From: Liolophura sinensis | Taxonomy: Eukaryota > Mollusca > Polyplacophora > Chitonida > Chitonidae | Direction: 5' to 3' | DNA length: 64,000 nucleotides | Assembly: GCF_032854445.1 (NCBI RefSeq) | Contig: NC_088304.1 | Span: 9,807,704-9,871,703, forward strand | In this document: positions 48,561-60,300 of the stretch, in pieces | Layout: each line of letters opens with the position of its first letter | Numbering within the stretch: position 1 is the stretch's first letter | The notes under the pieces: model-generated | Database searches by the model: none | Seen by the model: only the letters and a program-made list of their open reading frames with translations | What the model was told of the DNA's origin: nothing | Position numbers and translations under genes: made by a program

Positions 48561-49394
48561 TGCTTGCCGACGTTATAAAACTTGAAAGTGAAAAGTTTCA
48601 TATTTTCATATTTTCAGTGTTACTTAAAATAACACGCCACTTCTGGTACATCCTTTTCATGCTATAGACAAGAGGCAAAAAAAGCATCCTATTTTTTCAA
48701 ATATATTTCACTGGTCTTTTACACCATACTGCAGAAAGTTGCCCTTACATCACGACGATAGTAAAGTCTGTTGAAACCAGTATACCTCACCACATCGTGA
48801 TGATGAAAAACATGTTCTAGCTGCCGAAATAGTCCACATTAAAGTCTCAAGAAATTTTGCTTTAAAATTTATGTACGATAATAGAGGTTTTGGCGGAAAA
48901 TTTCTAGCACCTATCCAATTTGACTTTGAATTTAACTCAGCCAATTACATATATACTGCACCATGCAATATTTCTCGACGGGTATGCGCAAACTAGATGG
49001 GGGAAAAGACAACAATTTTTCTTTTTGTCATTTTTATGTCTGTATTTCACGCTGTGACTTCTTTGGTCATACCATGCAGCATGCATTACTGGTCGACCAC
49101 AAGATGCACATACCATTAGAAAACGTACCCCCTAAAAAACCACACCCCGAGTACACGGACCCCCCAAGTAGAGGTTGTGTATTATATAAACTAACACTAT
49201 GTATCTATGTATCTAACTGTCACACAAACCAACTCCGACTGTGTCCAAGCATACACTGTCCCAATCAACTGGTGACAACGGATGAAAGGTCCCAAAACTC
49301 GAACTTGGTTTGTAACTTGCCTCGGTGATGAAGTGGTGTACTGAATTCCGTGACGTGGTTGAACTCAGTATTAAGATATTAGCGAGAATGCGTT

Positions 49395-49625
49395 TATTTC
49401 AATTCAAGGAAGTATTAAATATAAATAAAGGAGTTTGTACAGTTTATAGTTTATGTTCTCTTTTACCAGCATGAATTTATCGCCAGTTACGCCGTAATAA
49501 CCACTACATCATTGTTCACAGACGCATTAAGCAAAGCCGTCATTGAACCATAATGGATGTTTGTGCCAAACATCGAGGATAAATCGTTTTCAAAATAGTT
49601 CGGAGAATTGATTACAGAGTAACAG
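49395..49625 (+). repeat. Diverged duplicate block, second copy
   Basis: It pairs in the same orientation with the block at 47440-47690. Confidence 0.5.
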
Positions 49626-49849
49626 ACGAATATAAAAGTACATTATAAGGGATTTTTAGCCTCCATTGCCGCGGGTGGTTACACTCAGGAAATTTATCCG
49701 TTGTCTGAGAGATGCCGAAAGATTCTATAAGACTAACAGTATATTATGTTGAATATGACAGAATATTGTGGAATAACAGAATATACATTATAGCATCGCT
49801 CAGACCACAGACTTTCTGTTGAAATTAGCACATTAGGTTTCTGAGTGTA

Positions 49850-50065
49850 GAATGCCAGGGTAGCAGAGTGGTTTATGGGTCTCACTTATGCTGTTGATGC
49901 GAGTTGTCTCCCATCGTATGTGGAAAGGCCCATCAGCACCTGCGGATGACTTTGGGTTTTCCCCGCGCTCTGTCCGGTTTCTCCCAACGTAATGCTGGCC
50001 GCCGTCGTATAAGTGAAATATTCTTGAGTATGGCGTTAAACGCCAACCAAACAAATGAATAAATC
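49850..50065 (+). mobile_element. SINE family 1 copy
   Basis: CACCTGCGGATGACTTTGGG, AATGCTGGCCGCCGTCGTAT and TATGGCGTTAAACGCCAACC match the family order. Confidence 0.75.
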
Positions 50066-50189
50066 TGTTTATGTTTTGGGCTCTAGAGCTATTGGGAACA
50101 TCCAACAGAGGTTATTCCTGTAATTGTTATGCATTTTTCCATATGTAAATTTTATCGTAAATATTTATTTCTTGTGACATTTAAATGGT

Positions 50190-50520
50190 TAGACTGCTAA
50201 CTCATATGGTTAGACTGCTGGCTCAGGTGGTTAGATTGTGTCTCGGGTGGTTAACCGCTGGCTCGCTGCGACTACCAAGCCCTGGGTCAATGAAGCAGCG
50301 CGTTCGAATCCAGCTCTCATTATTTCAGCTGCGGTTTTAAGACAGATGAATATCTGTGCATGGTCTACTCCTGTGAAGCAATGTCTTTAGCAATAATCTT
50401 AGACAGATTACCTGAACTGAACGATGAATTGAAATTTATTTGATCGATGTTTTACGCCACACTCGGTAATATTTCGATACACGACGACTGCCAGCATTAT
50501 GGTGAGAAGAAATGTCGGAG
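50190..50520. mobile_element. SINE family 3 copy (plus) and SINE family 1 fragment (minus)
   Basis: About 50190-50395 carries GGTTAACCGCTGGCTCGCTG and a B-box-like GCGTTCGAATCCAGCTC. About 50440-50520 carries the minus-strand SINE 1 tail side (GATCGATGTTTTACGCCACA ... AGCATTATGGTGAGAAG). Confidence 0.6.
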
Positions 50521-52189
50521 GATCGTATAAGAAAAAAAAAAACAGAACTGGAAATATATTTACTTTGTCGACAATTAGGACTAATTGTTGACAATTCTTC
50601 CTAATGAAAACATATTTACATTATCACAAAGTCACGTCTTGAAAAACAGGAAAATCCTAAAAATCAAAGAAAATAAAAAAAGTTGTATTTTACGTTTTAT
50701 TTTCATTAAAATTGAACCGGCAATTGTGCTGATATAAAGAGCATTCGGTATTAAAACAGCAGACACACGATACAGTATTTGTGACAAAATCAGACACCTA
50801 TTTTTAGGGTTTTTGGGGTGATTCCCACAGGCCTTTTCATATAGGGTGACCTCCACTAGATTTCAAGGAAACCTGGGACCCAAAATCTCATACTGTACCC
50901 CCCAAGAATTACAGAGAATTGGATGACACAGAGTTCGGAATTCTACAATGGACTATTTAGACCATATTAAGCAAGCTGAATAACGATGACCATATTTAGT
51001 TTACCAAAATTTTTATTACGCTTAGTTTGTTTATATATCATTAAGAAGGAAGGAAACTTTGTAGAGCCCACTGCGGAAACTTATGTACGACCATTCGCTA
51101 GTTACCGGGTGATTTTTTAACTGTGTGCCGTGTGTACTGTTTTTCTAGGTTCCAATGTATGTATAATTGTTTTAACTTTGCACATACGCTTCTAAATCTA
51201 GTCATATAAGATTTTAAGAAAAAAAAGTTGGGAAAGACTGATTTAATAGATGTCAATTGGCCAGGATATATTTCAATCAGCGTCTTGTTTATAATATCTG
51301 CAAATATATAAGTGTAATGTAAATATTCATAAAATCCTGTCGGAGAATTTAATATAGATTGCTAAGTATCTTGGAAACTTTTAGACACTAAATCTTTTTT
51401 TTTATGAAGGTAAAGTTATTTTTTATTATTTTTTTTGGTTGTTATTTTCAAATTCGAAATAGAAGGAAATAAATCTATCGTGTACATGTATTAACGAGTA
51501 TACGTCTACAAAATCGATATAATCGCACCTTCAAACGTCCCGTGTTTAAATTATTACATTAAAGAAATTAAAAATTAAAACGTTCAGTTTCTTTTCAAAA
51601 ACACATTGCATTTATGTAACTCAATTTCATGTGTGGCTGTGTTTGGTCTAAATAGTGCGGTTCATTAGTTTTGATGTATATTCATGATATTATATAAAAG
51701 GAGGGACCAAATTTAGCAATGACGTCACTCGCGTGCATGCATGGCTCGCAGGCTTGGACTCCCACATGGGAAAAGGAGTTTGTGTAACGGAAGAACATGG
51801 CTTGATAATCTACTGGTAAAACTCACACCTCCACCCCACCCGTCTTAAAGCACTGCCTCACCTGTACGCCCTCATTAATCCATACCCCCCATCGTACCAA
51901 TTAACACCTTCATCAATACCGAGTTACCGGTCAATCATTGTGTTTATTACCTTAATAATCTGTTTATTGTAAAACACTGTAACCCATTGAGAAAACATGG
52001 CGTGTGTTTTAATACACTGGCTTTCTTTTAAAACTACACTTGCAGGTGTAGACCTACATGGGGATTACGTGTCATTAATACACCGGCCCTCGGAAAACAT
52101 CAAAGGGCAGAAATCACATGTAATGGGTGTATATAATGAGGAAAATTGAGACCGACTGACACATTCACTTAAAACTCAGAACAAGAAAT

Positions 52190-52999
52190 ATGGCAGCAAG
52201 TTCCGTATTCAACCAGAGGTTCGAAGCACAGAAAGATGACTATATCCAAAGTCGCCTGAAGGAACTCTCCCCTAACAGGTTCTATATTGGCATCAACTCT
52301 TCGTGTATCTGGGGCAAGGAGAATCCAGTGGAGGAGAAACGCCACCTGGAAGAAGTTTGCCGAGGTGCGGAGAGCAAATTCTCGTCTTCGCAGCAGAAAA
52401 CGTCTCATTACAAAAGAGGCTGGCAGTTACGTAGGAAGGCCTTCAATCAAAGGTAATTGCATGCATAGCGTCTTTGTGAATGTTAATGAAATCCTGGACA
52501 TAAAATCCTGGAAGCTCTTTGAATAGCACCATATCTCATAAATATATGATACTGATGTCATGTATTACCGAACTCAAAAAGAAAGAAAAAACGTAGTAAA
52601 TTCACGGCTGATATGGCTCCATACAAGTAAATGTATTCTATTTTCTGGAGATATTTTATAACCCCTGGCCTAATCTATTTATATTTTATTATTTCTACTG
52701 TTTACATTTTATACTCGTTCATTGCGTGTCAGGTAACGATTTATAACTTTACATTAAATTTTTTTATGGTTTTCAGGCAGCTGGCTTTAACAGACCCTAA
52801 AGGAAGTGCCAAACCTGAGAGAATCACCCCTGGGTCGAAAGTTCGTAGGTCGTGGCAGAGCATACAGTCTGATCGGTCCCAGCTGTGGAGCGAGCCTTCT
52901 ACGTCCTACGATGCATGGAGACGGTCCTCCACAACTGGTCATGTGCAGGGAAAGCAGGAAGTCTCTGTGTCGCGAAAAACCCTGTCCCTGAGGATCTGA
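52190..52999 (+). CDS. Small basic protein of unknown function, two exons
   Basis: Exon 1 is 52190-52452 and exon 2 is 52777-52999 (TGA 52997-52999). The donor is AG|GTAATT and the acceptor TTTTCAG|G, with matching phase (AG+G). The product is 161 residues, starting MAASSVFNQRFEAQKDDYIQ and ending in a Ser/Arg-rich half (GSKVRRSWQSIQSDRSQLW). The ATG is in good context (AAGAAATGG). There is no signal peptide, membrane segment or catalytic motif that I recognise. The high Lys/Arg content with aromatic residues (RFYIGI, HYKRGWQLRRKAF) would suit a structural or nucleic-acid/microtubule-binding role, but this is only a guess from composition. It is divergently placed to the P450 gene and co-directional with CCT6 1.3 kb downstream. 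I do not recognise the family. Confidence 0.75.
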
Positions 53000-53300
53000 A
53001 TGAGTGACAAGTCGTGTTGGAATATTTCGAGCTCGAGGAGAGCGACGTCGATAAACATTTACCGGTCGGCATTCCCATACGTCGTGGCGGAAGTAATTTA
53101 TAACCACGAAAAGCTAGTGCTATGACTTTCCGGGTATTATACCGCTGCGGGCCCATATATACATATTTGCATGGGCCTACGATTGTCAACTGATATCTTA
53201 ATGTGCTTCCTCCTCTTCTGTCTTCTTCACCTCACACGCGATAATTTAATTCACTGATAGCTATATATATGTTTGTATTTATGTGACCCAGAGTTTCTTA

Positions 53301-53306
53301 AATAAA
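53301..53306 (+). terminator. Polyadenylation signal AATAAA of the small basic protein gene
   Basis: AATAAA about 300 bp after the TGA at 52997-52999, in an A/T-rich setting (TTTCTTAAATAAATCC). Confidence 0.5.
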
Positions 53307-54302
53307 TCCGGAAAGGATCTTTAAAAAAGCACTGTTGTTTTCATTAGGTACATAGGCCTATACGGGAGTGGCGTAACTTTATAAAATTTTGGAGTCTGAT
53401 GCAGCGGCAGTTGTATGCCTTTGTATGCCTCCCACCCCCACCGCCTATGATATTTCACACAAGGTTCAATCCTGGTCTTTGGTTGGGGAATTATGCAAAC
53501 TCCTTCTCGCTGTTCATGGGTCGACAAAGCGGTCCATGACGCTCCTTATGGCCGCTTGAGCATTCTACATATGACGTTTGAATATCGCTTGCGTTGCACC
53601 TGTGGGCCTTTAACGTGTACATGTATAGGCCTAGAACGATTCAGTGTAGGCTACTGTTTCTGAACAGATCACTGGGGCTTAAGATAAACCTGAAACCAGA
53701 TTAAAGTCAAGGAAGAAACCTGTGGCGCCATTTTTGCCCCTAAACTTCATCTTGGCCGAGAAGAAGAAACTAAAGCACTGCATCCTTCAAGGAGTATCCC
53801 AAAACAGCCCAACACCGCGCAAAAAACAGTGTGGATCCATCAAACTCACAGAAATGAAACACTTGAAGTCTATACGTCTGTAAACCAGAAAACTGCAATT
53901 GTATTTGGTACAACAGTACTAAAGGCTCCTTTCAATACCAATAACGATCTGAATACTGCCAGATCGATATTTAACGCGACATTAACCCGTGTACACAGTT
54001 GGCTCAAATTTACCGGTATACGAATACATTTATTATTTAATTCCTTTTTTAGAGTGTCTTTAGATGCTTTGTAGCCGTGTTGCTATTTTACAACTCTTGT
54101 TCACAAAGCGCAAAAATGCTAGTCCGTTGGTAGGCTATTATTAATGAGTTTTGACATCGAATGTTGCCCGCTTTGTCCAGAAATATAGCGGGGAGTCGCT
54201 TCCCCTAATTTTCAGCAGTCAGCCAACAACAGATGGCGCACTGAGTACTTCCGGAGTGAGAAAGCGTGTTCACCATTTCTCCGGCTTATCATTCAAGCTA
54301 GA
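53307..54302. other. Intergenic DNA and probable CCT6 promoter region
   Basis: No supported exon. The last 150 bp before the CCT6 ATG should hold its promoter and 5' leader. No clear TATA box is seen, as is usual for a housekeeping gene. Confidence 0.45.
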
Positions 54303-57300
54303 ATGGCAGCGATAAAGTTGTTAAATCCAAAAGCTGAGGTAGCAAGAGCAGCTCAGGCCTTAGCTGTCAATATCAGTGCAGCAAAGGGATTACAGGATGT
54401 CTTGAGAACGAACCTTGGGCCGAAAGGAACGATGAAAATGTAAGTGTGTTATTTGCGTTGACTTGACAACTGCCGGGGAATTTTCTGGAGCACGTGCTCG
54501 AAATAGACATTTCTTTCTTTTCTCACATATAGACATAGGGTCATTCCTTGACAAAGCAATCCCAAAATATTTTTTTGGGAGTGACTCAATTGGATTATTT
54601 TGCAAAAATTCTTAGACATGCCTTAGCAGGTATGAGGAAGGTTTACCTAGTTACAGATCCAAATTCTAAGTGGTTTTTCAAATATAGCTTTTTAGAAACA
54701 CCATGTAGTGTTCATTAGCATGCACTTATTAGTTTTGGAAGCATTTTTAGATGACTGTCATTTCCTATTCTCTGCACTCGGTGTTCACAGCACACTGCAG
54801 AGCCCTGTGCACCCAAAATCAACCATTGAAACCTTTTGAATCGAGAAATTAAATTGGCATCTGCAATGTACATGCTGGCCGTTTGAAAGACCCGTGAGAA
54901 GGAATTTTTTGAATGTCAGCACGTGGCTTACCGGATCTCGGTACAAGTTAAAATTCAAAACAGAGCAGACCTGCCGAATGAACTTAATAGTATTTTTAAA
55001 GTGTACGGCTTATAACACCAATCTAATATTATAATAAACTGGCTGTTTTTGTTATTACTCCTCAGGCTTGTGTCTGGTGCAGGAGATATCAAACTAACCA
55101 AAGATGGAAATGTTCTGCTTCATGAAATGGTAAGTTTTCCACAGTTAAGCAAAAATGCTTTGAATTACAGGCGAAGTTCGATTTAAAGTCCGTGAGGAGA
55201 CTATGGACATGTTCAAAACAGGTCATAGTTTTATTATATTACAATAGCCTTCTTTGTACACCACTAATCGTTTACTAATCATGTTGCTTCGTATCCAGGT
55301 TGCTGCTGTGTCAGCTACAGCATTGTTTGTTAAAGTATGCTTGTGAATATTGTGATGTAGTGGCTTTCTCAACTCTGGAAAAATGCTTAGGCCTAAAGTT
55401 TCGGACGTTCGGTACTGTCATTTACTTTCGCATGATCTGAGTTGGTGGCAAGATGACAGAAGAGAGTGATAAGCTCCCCCCCCCCACACCCGTTTTATTA
55501 CCCTGCATGGCAGCTCTGGTTGCTAATCTTCACCGCATGGGGTCAAGTCAGTGACAGTGAGGTGTGCAGGACTCCCGACTAGCAGGCCTACATGTACATG
55601 TACATCTCTAAATATACCCATGAATGAATTAAAGAAAGTATCAAGACAGGCGATGCCTATTACAAACCTTTTAATTCCAAACATTATCTCAAAGCATGAC
55701 CACTTTGACCTTCTTTGTATATGCTAAATTCTGCTGCAGCTTTGTATAAGGAGAGCCCTACAGTTCAAACACGGATATTTGACACGACACTCCACACGCT
55801 TCGAGATTCTGGGTAGTCAGGCTTAATGGTCATAAATTTCCCTTTTTCACAAAATAATGATAATAAAACAATCAACCTGTTGTGACGTGCATGTACTTTA
55901 ATCTCATTTTAATTAATACTGAGGAAAAGATGAACTGTTGGTGGTAGGGGAATAGTCTAACCGTTGAGTGAAGCGTGGGCTTGTTTATTTCATTCTTGAA
56001 CTGTCAGTACAGGGTATTCGAAAAGGGCAAGTAGCAGGCTGTAGACAGCTGTCCACTGATGTCGCTGTAGCTGCCTACTTTGAATATTCTTACTATTTAA
56101 ATCAGTAGTAATTGTGACATAATTACTTTTAATTCAGCTGCCTACTTTGAGCTTTGACCTTCTCCAGTTGTAAAAAAAAGCCTATAGTATAATCTCCTGA
56201 CCACCCCTGATGTTCTAACAGACGGTAAAAACCAATCAAAATAGTGATGCGCTTTCCAATTCCCAGGGTGAAACTTTAGGTCATGTACTGTAATCCGGTA
56301 GAATTAAAGCATCACATAAACTGATGAAAAGTTTGATTGTTTTCCTATAAAATGTTAAGGTTTTGTGCAAGAAATGCATCCTGCACTTTGCTCTGTAGTA
56401 TCCTCTTTCTGGAATTTCTTATTTCAGCAAATCCAGCACCCAACTGCCTCCCTGATAGCCCGTGTGGCCACCGCCCAGGATGACATCACTGGGGACGGCA
56501 CCACATCTAATGTGCTCATAATCGGGGAGTTACTGAAGCAGGCAGATCTCTACATAGCCGAGGTATGGTCTTCAGAATCGTTAAGTCAATCCCCCCCACC
56601 TCCCCCACCCAAAAAGTAAAACCTTCTTTGCTAGATGTGATCATTTACCAGCGACATAGATTCACTATAACAGCATGTTTTATTCAAAGACTGAACAAGG
56701 AGATGTGTGCCAGACAGGACTTCAGGCAATTGAGATCCAGCTGTATTCGTCGTAGAAAAAGTGACAATTCATTGATACATAACATGGCAGTGTATTTTAT
56801 CTCATCAAGTATTTTAAATGTGTATTAATTTGACTGGTGTTTTACACCGTACTCAAGAATGTTTCACTTATACGACGGTGGCCAGTATTATGGTGGGAGG
56901 AAAACAAGCACAGCCCGGGGGAATCCAGCGACCATCCGCAGGCCTTCCCACGTACGGCCAGAGAGGATGCCAGGATGAGCTGCACTTGAACTCACAGTAA
57001 CCGCATTGATGAGAGGCTCCTGGGTCTTTAAATATGTAGCCTCTCTATTTAAATATCATTGTAGTCAATACTCCATATTAAATCACTATTTGTGGGTTTC
57101 TTAATTTTCTCACCATCGCTGGCTGATTTTCGCGGTAAATTTCAAGTGATTAGTCAATTAGTCAAATCACTCTTCGTTTTGAACTGCTTTTGCTGATTGA
57201 AATCTTACTTGGACAATATAGGATTATATTTCAAGAGAGTTTAGATAATGCACAGAGCTTCCATCTGGGTGCACTATTGAAATTAGTTTCTAGTATACAT

Positions 57301-60300
57301 GTAAGGTGTTGCATGATTTTTGATTTTCTCAAATGTTTTTTTTTTTTTTTTTTTTCTTTAGATCATTTCTGACATTTCCTTTTACAGACTGAGAGAGACA
57401 ACCACATATTCCATAAGCAGTTAATGCATGACCCTTCTGCCTTGATTCATGACTATTGTATATTTTTAAGTGATGTCAAGATCACTTGCTCATTTTGTGA
57501 GTTTAGTCAATGTGGACTGATGCTCTGGGCTCTAAGCTTTTTGGGCAGGTTTTCACTGGACTGATATCCTGAAACACATGTAACAGTATTATGTATTTAT
57601 GTATTTACTTGATTGGTGTTTTACACCGTACTCAAGAATATTTCACTTACACGACGGTGGCCAAGACTTATGGTGGGAGGAAACCAAGCAGAATCCAGGG
57701 GAAGCCCGCAGCCATCCACAGGTTGCTGACACAGTAACAGTATTAACTTGCAGTGTGTGCCGATTATCAGTTTGCAAAATAAACTAGCTGTGGGAGGCCA
57801 GCTTGAGTTCATAACTAGGCAATGATAATTACTTCAATCAATAAAGTATAGTAACCTACAAAAATAATCAATTTTAGTATCCCAAATGGTTTGTTGAAAC
57901 CAAAAAAATCCCCTCAATTTCAGTTGAAACAAAGAAACTCAATTTCTTCCAGAAAGTTGTGGTCAGCACGTGGAAAAATGACTTCTTTGAACCCCTGCTC
58001 TAATGGCAGTAAATTAATAAAATGTATGCAAAATTGGATGTATGCTAAGTTTGATTATCCTTCCAAATAATGACATTTTATTTTGTGTTTTTATAAAAGA
58101 TTTCCTTTCTTCTTTGCTCTCAGGGTCTTCACCCACGTCTCATCGCAGAGGGGTTTGAGTTGGCCAGGAACAAGGCTTTAGAGGTAAGAGAACAGGCGAC
58201 CATACAAAGTCATGCCGCAAATTTGGACAGAAAATTGGACTAAAGGTGGTTAAGAAAACAGGCGCTTATGAAGTCATGCTGCAAATTTGGACAGAATATT
58301 GGACTAAAGGTGGTTAAGAAAACAGGTGACCTTATGAAATAATGCAGCAAATTTGGACAGAAAATTGGACTAAAGGTGGTTAAGAAAACAGGCAACCTTA
58401 CGAAATCATGCAGCAAATTTGGACAAACTTGGACTAGGTTAGATGGTTAGTTCTGACTGGGAAGAAACTCTGAATTTAGAATTCCTGCTTGACACTGCCA
58501 GGATATTACGATATTTAATTGTTTGATAGTACTTTGTCACTGGTTTACCTTGTTAAGTTTCATCAAACTGGCTACCAAAAAGATGTTCTTGTGACAGGTT
58601 CTAGATGAGGTGAAAATAGCTCGCGAGATGGATCGAGATACACTCATCAATGTAGCGAGGACGTCACTGCGTACGAAGGTTCATGCGGAACTGGCTGATC
58701 TGCTGACAGAGGTAAGAACATAGCGGTGTCAGTAAGAGATACAAAAGTTTCCAGAATTTTTTTTGATTTTGATTTTCTTTTTTAATTAAATAGATGCTGA
58801 ATTTTCTGGGTAATTAAAGACAGTTTACTAATTTTTGCATATAATTAGTCTATTTCCAGTATTTTGACAGTTTTCTGCCATTTTTTCTGCAGTATACTTT
58901 GGCTGGTTACAGTGTCTTATTCTATGTATTTAGGATGATAGAGTGAAAAATGCATCTTAAAAGAACAGCATCAAAGCAGCAGTCATTACTCAGGTCGTGA
59001 TGTTTCATGATTAATTCATGATTATCTATGTTGCAGCACGTGGTTGATGCAGTGCTAGCCATTAAGAAACCAAATGCACCGATTGACCTTCACATGGTAG
59101 AGCTGATGGAGATGCAGCACAAGACTGATATGGACACCACGTAAGTGTAAGCTCACTAGACAGATATGGACACCACCTAAGTGTAAGCTCACTAGACAGA
59201 TATGGACACCACCTAAGTGTAATCTCACAAAGCAGAAATGGAAACCACATAAGTGTAAGCTCTTGACACCGATACCTGCGCTATGTAAGTGTAGGCCAAC
59301 AAGACATATATGGACATCACATAAGTGTAATCTCACAAAGCAGATATGGACACCACATAAGTGTAAGCTCACTAGACAGATATGGGCACCAAGTAAGTGT
59401 AAGGTCACAATACCGATATGGACACCATGTAAGTGTAATCTCACAAAGCAGATATGGACATCAAGTAAGTGTAAGCTCACTATACAGATATGGACACCAA
59501 GTAAGTGTGAGGTCAGAAGACAGATATGGACTCCACATAAGTGTAAGGTCACAAAGCAGATATGGACACCACCATGTGAGTGTAAGCTCGCTAAGCAGAT
59601 ATGGGCACCATGCAAGTGTAAGCTCACAAGATAGATATGGACACTATGTAGGGGTAAGCTCACAAGATAGATATGGATACCATGTGTGATGTCATAAGGC
59701 AGATATGGACACCACCATGTGAGTGTAAGCTCGCTAAGCAGATATGGGCACCATGCAAGTGTAAGCTCGCAAGATAGATATGGACACTATGTAGGGGTAA
59801 GCTCACAAGATAGATATGGATACCATGTAGGAGTAAGCTCACAACACAGGCATGGACACCATGTGTGATCTCATAAGGCAGATGCAGACACTACCATGTG
59901 AGTGTAAGCTCGCTAAGCAGATATGGACACCATGCGAGTGTAAGCTCGCTAAGCAGATATGGACACCATGCGAGTGTAAGCTCTCTAAGCAGATATTTAC
60001 ACCATGTGCGTGTAAACTTACAAAACATATAGGGATACCACTCAAGTGGAAGCTCACTTGGATGTTAAAGATCGCATCAAAATTCTCTTTGATGTCTTCT
60101 GTCTTGAACACAATGTGACCGGTATTTTTCTGAAGGGCCATCAGCTCACATCTTTCAGTAATTCATCCTTTCATAACATGTTGAAATATTCTTTTAAAAT
60201 GAGGAAATGTTCCTGAAAATTTGTAAAAATTTCATACGAGTTTTTTTGTAACTTGATTCTCGTGTTTCTCCCTTGTTTCCCTAGAGTTGAATTTGTAATA

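Larger units (their letters stand above)
46407..52189. other. Intergenic DNA between the P450 gene and the small basic protein gene
   Basis: No supported exon. It contains SINEs (listed), a diverged 2-kb-spaced duplication (47440/49395) and A/T-rich stretches at about 46600-46830 and 50560-51700. Short open frames here (46830, 46958, 48963) lack splice or composition support. Confidence 0.5.

Noticed and set aside
59055-60141. Open frames of 100-200 codons on both strands
   Set aside because: They follow the 36-bp array (a multiple of three); the real exon ends at 59140.
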